DNA of 64,000 nucleotides. It comes from Criblamydia sequanensis CRIB-18 (GTDB lineage: Bacteria; Chlamydiota; Chlamydiia; Chlamydiales; Criblamydiaceae). Below are positions 25,545-35,332 of this stretch, piece by piece. The notes beneath the pieces are model-generated. The model searched no databases and had not been told where the DNA came from. It saw nothing but the letters and a program-made list of their open reading frames with translations. The position numbers were made by a program, and so were the translations under genes. The stretch lies in assembly GCF_000750955.1 (NCBI RefSeq), contig NZ_CCEJ010000007.1, positions 1 through 64,000 on the forward strand, given 5' to 3'. Each line of letters starts with the position of its first letter. The first letter of the stretch is position 1.

Positions 25545-28500
25545 TAATGTCCTATAAATTTAGTTGCATGATTATAAATGACGTTTTTATATGTTACGCT
25601 TCTAAAAGAATGATCTTGGAAACCTCCGGCTAGTGATTCTAGAAACTTAATGGTTCCTTGTTTAACTGCCATATCAAAGCCTGGATTATCCAACATAGTT
25701 ACAATATCTGAATCAACTAGATAATGAAACACGTTTGCACATAAATAACGATCAATATAAGCTGCAGGTGCAATAGCTACAATTAGAATTCTATTTCTTA
25801 ATTCTTCAGGGTATTCTATGAGAGCATTACGTGTATGGATAGCACCTTGACTGTGGCAATAATGAAGAATGTAGCCATCCGGCCCAATTTCATCAAATTT
25901 TTGATCCCAAAGCTCACGTAGCTTTAATGATGGTTCTGTGCATTCATAATTAAGATTTATGTAGCTTTCAGTTAAATCATTCAAAACTCCATGACTGCAA
26001 TTATAAACTGCATCAACTCGATGATCTCTTGAAAAAGTAGAAATATATTTCGCTGTTTTAACGGCGTAGTCATAAGTATTATTTATACCGTTAACAAACG
26101 TAATGGCTTTTTTGTCTAGTTTTTTGCCTTTTACAGAATAGGCTCGAGACCAAACTCCATTCATTCTTGCAATTTTAGATGGATCCCCTCTGCAAGAATA
26201 ATAATAAAGCTCTTTTTCAAAGTTTCGATAGGTTAGTTTAGGTATTTGTGTCGCCACTTGAGTCGGAACGTTAGTATGCGCTTGATTAGAAACTTTCGGA
26301 CATGGATTTTTTAAATGATACTCTAAACCATAATTGTTTAAGCCATTCATTCCAAAAAAGCCGTAGGCGTCAAAATGGGTCAAGGGCTGGTTTTTAACGT
26401 AGGCATAAAGGTTGGGCCCATCAGCATCACCAAGAGGATCTTTCGTAATCCACCGGCCATCTTCGGGGTTGTAATAACGTCTTCCAAAGAAAATAAGGCC
26501 TGTCTCAGGATCCAATCTTTTACTTGAATATCCCCAAGGGAGGTTCTTTAATTTAGAGCTTGTAAATTTCTGTTCTCCAAAAGCGCTATAATCAATTTGA
26601 CAGCAGACTTTTCCTGTTTTTATATCCACAAGACAAGTGATGCAACCATTGTGATCATTTATCACCGCATAGGTAAGACCTTGCATTTCTATAGCAATGG
26701 TAGCGCGAATTTCAGCGGCTAAGCCTTGACCTAAAACTCGGAAAGATATGGTTTGATTATTCTTATCAAAAGAGCCGATTTCATTATTCGATGCATAAAG
26801 ATATTTTTCAAAAGTCTCATTGCCGTACTCTTCAATGACCGTTTTTGAAAGCCTTCTATTAAATGAATCATAGAGGTAAGACACTTCAATTTTATCCGTT
26901 TTAAAGCGAGTAAGTCTTCCCAGCGCATCATAGCTATAGGATTTGGAATCCTCATTTGAATATTGGTGTATGAGATTTCCATCATCATCGTAAGAATAAG
27001 ATTGTTCATCTTTTGAGATAATTTGGTTTAACTCATTTACTTCGTAAAATTCTTCATTTTTTTGTAAGCGATTGTTAAATCCGTCATAGCTATAGTTATT
27101 TGTAAACGTTCCTTTTTCCGCACTCAGCTGATATAAGCCATCGTACGAAAAATGAGAAAGGTGAGGGCCCGAACTATCTATTAAGTTTCGTTCGATGACA
27201 TTCCCGGCTTTGTCATAGATAAGATTTTCCGACCATACAGGTGTGGATATCTCTGAGACCCGCCCTATTTTGTCGTACGAGAAAGAGGTTTCAAGATTAG
27301 GGTAAGAGGCGTTTAATAACCTCCCTGATAGATCATATCCATTAAGAGAATAATGATAGGTTTCATTCATCTCAGGTGAATATCTAACAATCTCTTTTAG
27401 ATTCTTAGCTTCGTAGGTATAACCAACGGAGGATCCATCAGGTAGAGTTATCGTTAAAATGTTACCCAAAGAGTCATAAGTGTAGGAAAGGGACAATCCA
27501 TTGCCTAGTGTTTCTTTCACTAACTGATTGTCGGTATTATATTCTCTAAAAGTGAACGTTTTCATGATAAGATCTTCAACACTAATTACATTATCTAAGA
27601 GGTCATGTTGAAAGATATAATGAATAGATCCATCGGTTGATTTTAACTCTTTAGCCCTTCCTAACTCATCATAAGTATAAACAAGAGAAACCCCGCTTGG
27701 CTTAGTAACAGCCTCTTTAAGCCCTTTAGTATTGAAGTGAACTTGCGTCTTTTTTCGTTGATCAGATTGAGAGGATTCGACAACCGAAATTAATTTACCT
27801 GATAAATCATAGGTTTTTTCTGTTGTATTAGATTTGGTCTCTTTTCCTAAATAACTTGTTTCTATGGTCTTTACAATATTTCCAAGGCCATCATAAACAT
27901 ATTCTTTTTTTGAAAGTTTTTCATTTAAAGCATTATACTTTTCAAAAATGGCATCTTTACCAAGAGCATTCTTTTCAATCCTATGGATATTCCCGAGGGC
28001 ATCTGTAATTTCAACGAGTAAAACTCTTTGGCCATGCTCATTTTGATAAGTATAGTTATAAGAAGTGAGTGTTTTATCACCTTCTGCTGTTATAACTTCA
28101 ACGATCTCTCCAAACAAATTGTAAGAGGTTTGTATGATTTCAGCTCCCTTCTCCCCCCAAGAAATGTCTTTAATTTTTCTGCCGAGCGCATCGTATTCAT
28201 AATTCTTTTTATATAGAATTTCGCCTTCTAACGTTTCTATTCGTTCTTCAATGACACGATCTAAAAGATCGTATTCTTTATAAGAACAAGTTGCCTTTGA
28301 TTCATCTGCAAAAGTAACGGTTTTATATAAGCGTCCTAAATTGTCATACTCATAAATTTCCTTGAAGAGGCCTCTTTTCTTAAAAGAAAGCCTTCCTGCA
28401 AAATCATATTCATATTGAGTTTCTATGCCGAGACAATCAGTTTCAGAGATCAAATGAAAGGCGTTATATTTTGATGAAGACTCTTTTATTTTATTTCCTG

Positions 28501-30991
28501 ATGAGTCATAAAAAGTCTTTTTCAATGGCCTGCCAAAATAATCACTATCAAGAATGATCAAATTGCCAAGCTGATCTATGGATTTAACTAAGGTACCGTC
28601 GAGTGCATACTCATTCCTCTCTTCTGTTCCATCCGCATTTATTCGATGGTAAGGGGACTGGCGTATGGTATTTTTAGTGATAGTTTCGCCCCCTATGGCA
28701 TCAATTGTTCTACATACTCCATCTAAAGTGTCATATTCAGTAATAGTAGTAGGTCTAAATAGGATGCCGTCTTTGCCAACAATCGCAGGAAGCTCTGTTT
28801 TAACTAGTCGGCCAAGGTCATCATAAGTGTAATCCGTTCGATTTCCAAAATGATCCGTTTCACCAATTTTCTGAGAGGCTTTATCATAATAAAAGTTTCT
28901 TGAAACACTAAAACCTTCTCCATTAGAAATTTCTTCCTTGACAAGTCTATTACAAAAATCATAGGTGTAGGTGGTTGTATTTTTAGGAAGGGGGCCTGAT
29001 TTAGATATTAAATTTTTGAATTCGTCATAAACATAATTTATAGTATGTCCAAGAGCATCTATTTCTTTGATTAGATTGCCTTGAGAGTCATACTCCCAGC
29101 TTCTTGATAAAATGTATGAACCTTCTCCGTCGAAAAGCTCTTCTTTAATAAGTTGTCCTTCAAGAGAATAAGTATTTACCGTTTTTCTAAGAAGTTTGTT
29201 TTCATTTTTTGAAAAATCAAAAGATAGATATTCGATTTCCTTAGGAAGGCCTCTTGGGTAAACTAGGTTGGGGTGTGTGATTGTTATATGCCTTTCAGAC
29301 GCGTCTTGTAAGTTATCAACCTCTTGAGAGGAGCCGTTATCTTTTGTTTCTTTAATTAAAAAGCCGCTTTCATCATATTCAAAAAAGGAACGCTGTACAA
29401 TTTTATTACCGACGTAAACAAGTTGGCTTTTGTAATTTGAGGACTCAGGATAGTAGCTATAGACTATTCTTTTTCTACTGTCTGATTCTTCTATTATATT
29501 ATTAAACCCGTCAGCGCTGTATTGATAGCTTTTTTCATACACCTCTACGCCGCTTCTTTTAGGGATGCCATACCCATCAAACTCAACAGGCAAAAAATTC
29601 CCGCCCGTTAAATTTCCATATAAACAAACTTTAGTTACATTCCCGACGTTATCATAAAGATACTGCGTAAATTTTTTGCAGAATTGGAACTCATCGACCA
29701 CTCCAAATCCAACCAAGTGGCCATTCTGATAAAATGAACCGGTTTTACCAAAATTTGTGATGTTCTTACGGTAAAGTTTAAACTCACCCGATCTTTTTAC
29801 GAGGTATTCTTCTATGCATTCCAAGTGGGAATCATTATATCGATAAATACTTTTTCGACCTAAAGCATCATTGACTTGAGTGTAGCCGGCACTTATGCCG
29901 TTTTGAGATAAGTTATCAACGCTATAAGAAAATGAATAAGCTTTGCAAGGTTCTCCTGATAGCCCAAGCGGCCTTATGATTTCTTTTACCCTGGCAAAAC
30001 GATAATCAGGTTTCGATGTCAACGTCCCGGTATTTTTTTTGTCTTTATACTTATAGTAGCTTATTTCTGTGAAACGTTCAGGGGAAACGGATTTTTTTAT
30101 GATATGATTTACTTTAAGATCATCAAGTGTCTTAAAGTTTTCATAGGTATAATTAACTGTGGGACCAAAATCACTTTCAACGGAGGTTATAAAACCCCCT
30201 TTTAAATTCTGCAAGCAGTCAAAGTAAGTTAAATTCAATCGAACCCTTTTACCGGTGGGGGAATAAATATTGATTGCATTTTTCTCTCTATTGATTGCGA
30301 CGGATGCTAAATGCTCTTTTTGGGGACTAACAAGGGTGACCTCCGAAACTAAACTCGAGCTGTCATAGCCATAAATGTATCTAAATCGATTGGCTTTATT
30401 ATAAGCTGATAAAAGATACGCTTTATTTTTTTGAAGTTTATATTCATAGGAATCTCCCGATCCGGTTTTTAAGGTCCAACCGTTATCGAAATTACAGAGA
30501 TTGTTTCCTAAGTTTGTTTTTCCACTTGGAAAGTTGGCTGACCCGTTTGTTAAACCCTTTTTCCACATAGAGGGATCAATTTTAAAATTCTTATCAGAGG
30601 GTGACTCATAGTTAACAATTGTTCCTGTGCCACTAGATACCACAAGAGTTGTTTTGTCCTTATCTTTAATGCCGTTTCTTCCTTGAACATATTGAGACTC
30701 ACACACAACCCCTGAATGATTTAAATTCCATCCCCAGCTCAAATTTCCCACCCCACAGTGTGAGCTTGAACAGTTTCTTTGAATAACGAAAGGTTCTATT
30801 CCTGGAATAACAAGATCTGCCTCGACTTCGAAATAATCGCCGCTGACAGCATTAACACATCCTCCAACCACAGCAGAAGGGAGTCCTTCAAAATTAATTA
30901 GTGATTTTTGTTGAACAGTGTCATTCTCTTTAGCTTCAGAAAAAAGGGTCGTAGAAAAAAAGGTCAATAAAGATAGCAAAATGAATTTCAT
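25544..30991 (-). CDS. RHS/YD-repeat giant protein with a C-terminal alpha/beta-hydrolase-like domain
   Basis: 1815 residues. A signal peptide (MKFILLSLLTFFSTTLFSEA) is followed by an N-terminal region with DYFEVEADLVIPGIEPF, typical of RHS proteins, then more than 30 YD repeats (motifs such as YTYDELGRAKEL and YEYDNLGRLYKTV) that build the shell. The RHS core lies near residues 1440-1550, with RRYYNPEDGRWITKDPLGDA and NLYAYVKNQPLTHFDAYG. The variable tip (about 1550-1815) contains a nucleophile-elbow motif CHSQGA with Ser1714, acids in VDSD (1760/1762) and His1794 or His1808. From memory this resembles the chlamydial DUF687 family (GINNTYDYA, YNCSHG, HSQGAIHTRNAL, VAIAPAAYI). A lipase or esterase-like activity is plausible. 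The next gene overlaps its stop by one base. Confidence 0.86.
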   Translation of the reverse strand: MKFILLSLLTFFSTTLFSEAKENDTVQQKSLINFEGLPSAVVGGCVNAVSGDYFEVEADLVIPGIEPFVIQRNCSSSHCGVGNLSWGWNLNHSGVVCESQYVQGRNGIKDKDKTTLVVSSGTGTIVNYESPSDKNFKIDPSMWKKGLTNGSANFPSGKTNLGNNLCNFDNGWTLKTGSGDSYEYKLQKNKAYLLSAYNKANRFRYIYGYDSSSLVSEVTLVSPQKEHLASVAINREKNAINIYSPTGKRVRLNLTYFDCLQNLKGGFITSVESDFGPTVNYTYENFKTLDDLKVNHIIKKSVSPERFTEISYYKYKDKKNTGTLTSKPDYRFARVKEIIRPLGLSGEPCKAYSFSYSVDNLSQNGISAGYTQVNDALGRKSIYRYNDSHLECIEEYLVKRSGEFKLYRKNITNFGKTGSFYQNGHLVGFGVVDEFQFCKKFTQYLYDNVGNVTKVCLYGNLTGGNFLPVEFDGYGIPKRSGVEVYEKSYQYSADGFNNIIEESDSRKRIVYSYYPESSNYKSQLVYVGNKIVQRSFFEYDESGFLIKETKDNGSSQEVDNLQDASERHITITHPNLVYPRGLPKEIEYLSFDFSKNENKLLRKTVNTYSLEGQLIKEELFDGEGSYILSRSWEYDSQGNLIKEIDALGHTINYVYDEFKNLISKSGPLPKNTTTYTYDFCNRLVKEEISNGEGFSVSRNFYYDKASQKIGETDHFGNRTDYTYDDLGRLVKTELPAIVGKDGILFRPTTITEYDTLDGVCRTIDAIGGETITKNTIRQSPYHRINADGTEERNEYALDGTLVKSIDQLGNLIILDSDYFGRPLKKTFYDSSGNKIKESSSKYNAFHLISETDCLGIETQYEYDFAGRLSFKKRGLFKEIYEYDNLGRLYKTVTFADESKATCSYKEYDLLDRVIEERIETLEGEILYKKNYEYDALGRKIKDISWGEKGAEIIQTSYNLFGEIVEVITAEGDKTLTSYNYTYQNEHGQRVLLVEITDALGNIHRIEKNALGKDAIFEKYNALNEKLSKKEYVYDGLGNIVKTIETSYLGKETKSNTTEKTYDLSGKLISVVESSQSDQRKKTQVHFNTKGLKEAVTKPSGVSLVYTYDELGRAKELKSTDGSIHYIFQHDLLDNVISVEDLIMKTFTFREYNTDNQLVKETLGNGLSLSYTYDSLGNILTITLPDGSSVGYTYEAKNLKEIVRYSPEMNETYHYSLNGYDLSGRLLNASYPNLETSFSYDKIGRVSEISTPVWSENLIYDKAGNVIERNLIDSSGPHLSHFSYDGLYQLSAEKGTFTNNYSYDGFNNRLQKNEEFYEVNELNQIISKDEQSYSYDDDGNLIHQYSNEDSKSYSYDALGRLTRFKTDKIEVSYLYDSFNRRLSKTVIEEYGNETFEKYLYASNNEIGSFDKNNQTISFRVLGQGLAAEIRATIAIEMQGLTYAVINDHNGCITCLVDIKTGKVCCQIDYSAFGEQKFTSSKLKNLPWGYSSKRLDPETGLIFFGRRYYNPEDGRWITKDPLGDADGPNLYAYVKNQPLTHFDAYGFFGMNGLNNYGLEYHLKNPCPKVSNQAHTNVPTQVATQIPKLTYRNFEKELYYYSCRGDPSKIARMNGVWSRAYSVKGKKLDKKAITFVNGINNTYDYAVKTAKYISTFSRDHRVDAVYNCSHGVLNDLTESYINLNYECTEPSLKLRELWDQKFDEIGPDGYILHYCHSQGAIHTRNALIEYPEELRNRILIVAIAPAAYIDRYLCANVFHYLVDSDIVTMLDNPGFDMAVKQGTIKFLESLAGGFQDHSFRSVTYKNVIYNHATKFIGH

Positions 30992-31589
30992 GAACGAGCC
31001 ATTGATGTAGAGCAGTTTGCGTTGTTTAAAAAAAAGAAGTCCGGACTTATAAAGAATTATAATTTTAATTCACAGATTAAAATTAATTTTAGACTTGATA
31101 ATTCTATGTATAGAATTAAAATTTAGATGTTTATGAAATTAAAAAAGATTTCGATATTGTAAATGCCCTTCCAAATAGTAAAAGGGATCCAAAAACGGAT
31201 TTTTCATCATTTATATAGTGTTTAGAGAGCAATTTTAAAATAAATATTTTTTTGAAAATTCTAAAACCGAATTTTACATCTAGTTTATTGAGTTCGGAGA
31301 ACAGAGGCTAAATTAGACTAAGTGTGGAAACGATTCGTCTAATTTTAGAAGTTATAATTTTCTTGATAGTTTTAGGTAACAAATATTTTTAATTAAAAAT
31401 CTACATGAAGATCTAGGTGAATTTTCAACGGCTTAGGTTCATGCCGATCTTTAATGTTGTTAGGGGTGTTATTAAACATTACCTTTATTATTTTTTAAAA
31501 TTAGGTAGATAATTGTTTTTATTTGAATAAAACTATTAATATAGATAATATTGTTTGTCTTTATAAAGATTAAAAATAATAAGGGTTTT
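30992..31589. other. AT-rich divergent intergenic region
   Basis: About 600 bp between the start of the leftward RHS gene and the start of family A copy 2. It must hold both promoters. I see no gene, tRNA or convincing repeat; base composition is markedly AT-rich with several poly-A/T stretches. Confidence 0.35.
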
Positions 31590-32264
31590 ATGAATTTACA
31601 AGGTATTTTTTCTACATTAACATTCAAAGAGGTGTCTGATGCTTGCAAAAAGCATCTCACTCGTGATTTAGATAAAGATAAAAAGACTTTAACTGCCCTT
31701 AATGGAAGAATTAGCCACAATAATTTTTGTAGAGATTTGAGACACCTTGTGGAATTGACCCATACTGTTATCCTTATGGTCTCCGCAGGCCCTTTCTTAT
31801 TTGGGTCAGCAGTGGCCATATGCTTACCTTTAGTTCAAGCAGAAAAAGCTTTTAAAGCATGTAAATACAAATTAGCCGGCTACGTTGCAGCGTCAACGAC
31901 CTTAATCGGATTAGAAATTGTTGCTGTTGCCGCTATTGCAAGTGTTACTTTTCCTATAGCTAGAATTTATAATTCGACCCTAAAAAAGGTTCGATCTTGT
32001 TTAAAGACAGATTTATCATACACAGACGAGAAAAAAGTTTATACAATTCAAAAATACATTGGACCAAAGGCTGAAGCTGTCAATTATCACTGGAAAGAGA
32101 AATATTTGCCTTGCCTATTGATAATTTTTGCTCTTTTTTCAGAAGGCTCAAAATTTGCTGATGCCCTGCCAAACGAATTACAGCTTAAAATTTTAGATCT
32201 AAGCATGCCTTTTGCTTTGGAAATTTTGAATATCGCATGCCAGGAAAAAGCAAGCTCCATTTAA
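31590..32264 (+). CDS. Lineage-specific protein with paired hydrophobic segments (family A, copy 2)
   Basis: I place the start at ATG 31590, preceded by AAGGG at seven bases; an upstream in-frame TTG at 31551 would add an unrelated leader that copy 1 lacks. The 224-residue product parallels copy 1 along its whole length: MNLQGIFSTLTFKEVSDACK at the start, two hydrophobic segments about 55-130, a basic stretch, and the shared FALFSEGSKFADALPNELQ with LSMPFALEIL near the end. Function unknown. It is separated from its family-B partner (35848-36627, opposite strand) by the collagen-like and porin genes. Confidence 0.65.
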   Translation: MNLQGIFSTLTFKEVSDACKKHLTRDLDKDKKTLTALNGRISHNNFCRDLRHLVELTHTVILMVSAGPFLFGSAVAICLPLVQAEKAFKACKYKLAGYVAASTTLIGLEIVAVAAIASVTFPIARIYNSTLKKVRSCLKTDLSYTDEKKVYTIQKYIGPKAEAVNYHWKEKYLPCLLIIFALFSEGSKFADALPNELQLKILDLSMPFALEILNIACQEKASSI

Positions 32265-32309
32265 ATCTAAAGCCTTCTAATGAAAGTGAAGCTTTGCTTT
32301 GAGCGAGCT

Positions 32310-32558
32310 TTACTTTCTTTTTAAGAGTCCATTACAGGAATGAAGGGCCGTCAGACTCTTGCCTTCTGATTCTGCTATAAGGTATACCGCCGCTTTTTTT
32401 TTTTTAAAACTAAAAGCAGTAATCGTATTTACTACATTTTCATCCCTTAATTCAGAGGGTTCTGAAAAAAAGAAACCAGGTACTTCCGCAATTTTTCGTT
32501 CAGCTTCTCCAATTATTGGAGCATCTTCAACCTTTGCATGTCGAGTGATTAGATTCAT
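32310..32558 (-). pseudogene. Truncated GNAT acetyltransferase remnant
   Basis: The 82-residue frame starts like a normal GNAT enzyme (MNLITRHAKVEDAPIIGEAE, then a segment ending in AVYLIAESEGK) but loses the family pattern after residue 66 and stops before motifs A and B, which bind acetyl-CoA. It includes a 12-base T run (seen as Lys-rich FKKKK on this strand) near 32393-32404, a likely site of length change. It reads as the N-terminal third of a deleted gene; expression is doubtful. Confidence 0.55.
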
Positions 32559-33137
32559 TTTTTCTCTTAAAAATTTTTAACTCTGTCGCATTATTTGGAT
32601 ACGGTTTTCCTTACAGTTTATCATAATCGATACTTTTAGTACTAACCCGCATGATTTTTGAATGGAGCTGTAATTGTTATCTATAAAAAATGGCTTTATA
32701 AATCAATCAAGAGCGAAAAAATAGGCTCTTACATTCATGCAATTACTAAACGTTCGGTATGGAATGAAAAGACCTTTAAGAATCCCGTTTCAAAAAAAAT
32801 AATTAGGTTTTTTCTGTAACATTCCTAATGATTTGAAATTGAGGAAACTAAATTAAAAATTGTAAAAAAATATTGTTTATATTTGCAGGTCTGGATAGGG
32901 TGTTGTCGAATTTAGATGTTATTTTTGGTTTTATCAATTTTGCTATAAATAGCTGATTAAATGAACTTGGCTGTCATAAGTTTTTAGTGAATTTTTTCCT
33001 TTAAAAATTGTGTTTACCCGAAGGAAGGTAAATGCTCTTGAAGCATCAAAATTTCCAGAGGTAATAAAATTGAGACGATTAATCGCTTGGTATATGCGAT
33101 GCGAATTAAAGATTATTAAATTATCAAAAGGAAATTT
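32559..33137. other. AT-rich region upstream of the collagen-like gene
   Basis: About 580 bp with no credible open frame or RNA gene. It should contain the promoter of the collagen-like gene, which has a good AAAGGA ribosome-binding site just before its ATG at 33138. Nothing else was seen. Confidence 0.35.
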
Positions 33138-34289
33138 ATGATTTGGCGTGTACTTATCTTAGCTCTGACATCGATTCTTCCGCTTTCTGCAGTCCAAGAG
33201 AATGGAAAAGATGCAAGCGTAAACTTAATTCAGGACAAAATGCTTTGTACCGGGTGTACAAGTTGTTCTCCAAGGCCTACGGTAGCTGAAGTTTTGCAGG
33301 CCATCCAAGTAGCCCTAAATAACAATATTCTTCTTTTTCCCCAGGTGGAGCCTCTTGTTATATCAGTCCTCCAACAAATTATAACTGACGGAGGAATCGG
33401 CGTTGTCGGTCCGGCAGGTCCCGCAGGTCCGGCAGGTCCCGCAGGTCCGGCAGGTCCCGCAGGTCCGGCAGGTCCCGCAGGTCCGGCAGGTCCCGCAGGT
33501 CCGGCAGGTCCCGCAGGTCCGGCAGGTCCCGCAGGTCCGGCAGGTCCCGCAGGTCCGGCAGGTCCCGCAGGTCCGGCAGGTCCCGCAGGTCCGGCAGGTC
33601 CCGCAGGTCCGGCAGGTCCCGCAGGTCCGGCAGGTCCCGCAGGTCCGGCAGGTCCCGCAGGTCCGGCAGGTCCCGCAGGTCCGGCAGGTCCCGCAGGTCC
33701 GGCAGGTCCCGCAGGTCCGGCAGGTCCCGCAGGTCCGGCAGGTCCCGCAGGTCCGGCAGGTCCCGCAGGTCCGGCAGGTCCCGCAGGTCCGGCAGGTCCC
33801 GCAGGTCCGGCAGGTCCCGCAGGTCCGGCAGGCCCCGCAGGCCCTGCAGGAGGTATCCTTGATTTTGCTGACTTTTATGCTCTAATGCCACCGGACAATG
33901 CGGCTACAGTTGCAGCAGGCGGGGACGTTGATTTCCCACAGGATGGACCAATTGGCGGAGGCGGAATTTTTCGTACCGGAAGCGATACATTTAATTTAAC
34001 TGACATCGGCACCTATCAAGTTTTTTTCCAGGTTAGTGTAACCGAAGCCGGACAGTTGGTTTTGACTCTAGATTCAGGCGGTGGCGCTGTTGAGCTTGCC
34101 TATACAGTGGTGGGTAGAGCAACGGGCACTTCTCAGATCGTTGGAATGGCTATTGTACAAACCTCGGTAGTCAACTCAATTCTTACAGTACGCAACCCAG
34201 CATCGGAGTCTACAGCCTTAACCATAACCCCACTTGCTGGCGGTACAGAGTCTGTTTCTGCGCATCTTGTAATAACAAGAATTCAATAG
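33138..34289 (+). CDS. Exported collagen-like protein with BclA-type C-terminal domain
   Basis: 383 residues. A signal peptide (about 1-19, [18 protein letters not shown]) is followed by a short Cys-containing segment ([10 protein letters not shown]) and a predicted helix, then 49 uninterrupted Gly-Pro-Ala triplets (residues 91-237). The last ~146 residues have the pattern of the BclA/exosporium-type jelly-roll domain: [53 protein letters not shown] and [10 protein letters not shown]. In Bacillus this domain trimerises collagen-like filaments on the spore surface, and related proteins occur in Firmicutes and large viruses. The gene is therefore probably of foreign origin. It is likely displayed on the cell surface. 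The Cys-rich porin gene follows after 25 bp, so the two may be co-transcribed. Confidence 0.9.
   Translation: MIWRVLILALTSILPLSAVQENGKDASVNLIQDKMLCTGCTSCSPRPTVAEVLQAIQVALNNNILLFPQVEPLVISVLQQIITDGGIGVVGPAGPAGPAGPAGPAGPAGPAGPAGPAGPAGPAGPAGPAGPAGPAGPAGPAGPAGPAGPAGPAGPAGPAGPAGPAGPAGPAGPAGPAGPAGPAGPAGPAGPAGPAGPAGPAGPAGPAGPAGPAGPAGPAGPAGPAGPAGPAGPAGPAGGILDFADFYALMPPDNAATVAAGGDVDFPQDGPIGGGGIFRTGSDTFNLTDIGTYQVFFQVSVTEAGQLVLTLDSGGGAVELAYTVVGRATGTSQIVGMAIVQTSVVNSILTVRNPASESTALTITPLAGGTESVSAHLVITRIQ
33408..33848 (+). repeat. Near-perfect 18-bp tandem repeat array encoding Gly-Pro-Ala
   Basis: The unit GGTCCGGCAGGTCCCGCA encodes GPAGPA and repeats about 23.5 times without a single change from 33408 to 33830. 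Two further triplets follow with altered third bases (GGCCCCGCA, GGCCCTGCA), giving 49 triplets in total. The strict alternation of CCG and CCC proline codons in every unit shows recent expansion by slippage or unequal recombination. Copy number is likely to vary between isolates without breaking the frame. The array is much more GC-rich than its surroundings. Confidence 0.97.
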
Positions 34290-34314
34290 CCACTAAATAT
34301 AGGAAAAAATTTTT

Positions 34315-35283
34315 ATGATTTCACTAAAAAAAATAAACTTTCTCTTAGCTCTAGTGGTGACAAATTCAGTTGGATGTGCCTTTGGAGACTATTATAATTA
34401 TTCAGATTGCCAGGATAATAATAATTGTTATTCGTGCGAGCCTTGCCAACCTGCTTGTTGCGGAAGAGGTTACATAGGCATTGAGCTATTATATTGGAGG
34501 GCCTTTAATAGCGGTTTTGATGTATGTATTCCAGGTGATGTTTCAACTGTTGTAACACCGCAAGGAACCGTCATTACAGATACCTCCGGAAGATGGATAG
34601 AACCGGATTATAAATGGAAACCCGGATTTCGGATTGGGGCATTTTATGAATTTGGCGATTGTCCTGTATTTGTCGGTTCGTTATGGTCCCATTTACGTTC
34701 GCATTCAGATGGTTCGAGAAACGAAAATTCAATTCGATGGGATGTCGATTATGATGTGTTAGATCTAATCGTAGGCTATGATTATGATCTGAATTCATGT
34801 GTCGGCTTAAGGCCTTATGCCGGCTTGCGATATGCTAGGATTGATCAAAAAATACAATTGGATGGATTTTCTTTAGAAACAGCCCTCGTAGAGGATTTTT
34901 TTCTTATCGATGTTAATAATAGGCAAGATTTTACAGGAATAGGACCTTTAATCGGAATTGAAGGCGACGTAGGTATAGGATGTGGTTTTAGTGTATATGC
35001 CAATCTTTCTGTAGCCTGTCTGTATGGAAATTTTAAAGTTCACTTTCATGAATTTGAACAAACTATTGATACAATCAGCTTTTGTAATGCAAGAAGAAAT
35101 CAGGACGCTAGCATAGCCGTAGCTGATGCTGGGGTAGGTATCCGTTGGGAAACCTGTTATTGCAATACCCAGCTTATACTGCAACTTGGGTTAGAACATC
35201 ATCGCTACTATGACTATAACAGATTATGTCATGGTGATTTAAGCTTTGACGGGGTGAATTTCTCTATCGGTATAGAGTATTAA
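34315..35283 (+). CDS. Cys-rich outer-membrane porin, MOMP-like
   Basis: 322 residues with a signal peptide (core about 7-24, ending GCAFG-DYY). The mature N-terminus is unusually rich in cysteine (CQDNNNCYSCEPCQPACC), and the rest alternates polar and aromatic residues as a beta-barrel, closing with VNFSIGIEY. The pattern (GYIGIELLYWRAFNSGFDV, WKPGFRIGAFYEF, LRPYAGLRYARID) fits the Legionella-type/MOMP porin family, to which the Cys-rich porins of Parachlamydiaceae belong. Cysteines probably cross-link the envelope of the infectious form. The collagen-like gene lies 25 bp upstream and a strong hairpin follows the stop. Confidence 0.82.
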   Translation: MISLKKINFLLALVVTNSVGCAFGDYYNYSDCQDNNNCYSCEPCQPACCGRGYIGIELLYWRAFNSGFDVCIPGDVSTVVTPQGTVITDTSGRWIEPDYKWKPGFRIGAFYEFGDCPVFVGSLWSHLRSHSDGSRNENSIRWDVDYDVLDLIVGYDYDLNSCVGLRPYAGLRYARIDQKIQLDGFSLETALVEDFFLIDVNNRQDFTGIGPLIGIEGDVGIGCGFSVYANLSVACLYGNFKVHFHEFEQTIDTISFCNARRNQDASIAVADAGVGIRWETCYCNTQLILQLGLEHHRYYDYNRLCHGDLSFDGVNFSIGIEY

Positions 35284-35288
35284 TCATC

Positions 35289-35328
35289 TCTAGTCCAAAA
35301 GCTTTGAATTAAGAGCTTTTGGACTAGA
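35289..35328. terminator. 15-bp perfect hairpin after the porin gene
   Basis: TCTAGTCCAAAAGCT pairs perfectly with AGCTTTTGGACTAGA across a 10-nt loop, starting five bases after the porin stop codon. No long T tract follows, but the position and stem make it a probable terminator for the collagen-like/porin unit. Confidence 0.7.
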
Positions 35329-35332
35329 TCTT

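Noticed and set aside
33408-33848. CRISPR-like array
   Set aside because: Units are directly adjacent without spacers and encode Gly-Pro-Ala in frame; no cas genes are near.
33379-33891. Long open frames in other phases and on the other strand across the collagen repeat
   Set aside because: An 18-bp repeat has no stop in several phases, so all give long repetitive frames. Only the +1 frame starting at 33138 has a signal peptide, ribosome-binding site and a real C-terminal domain.
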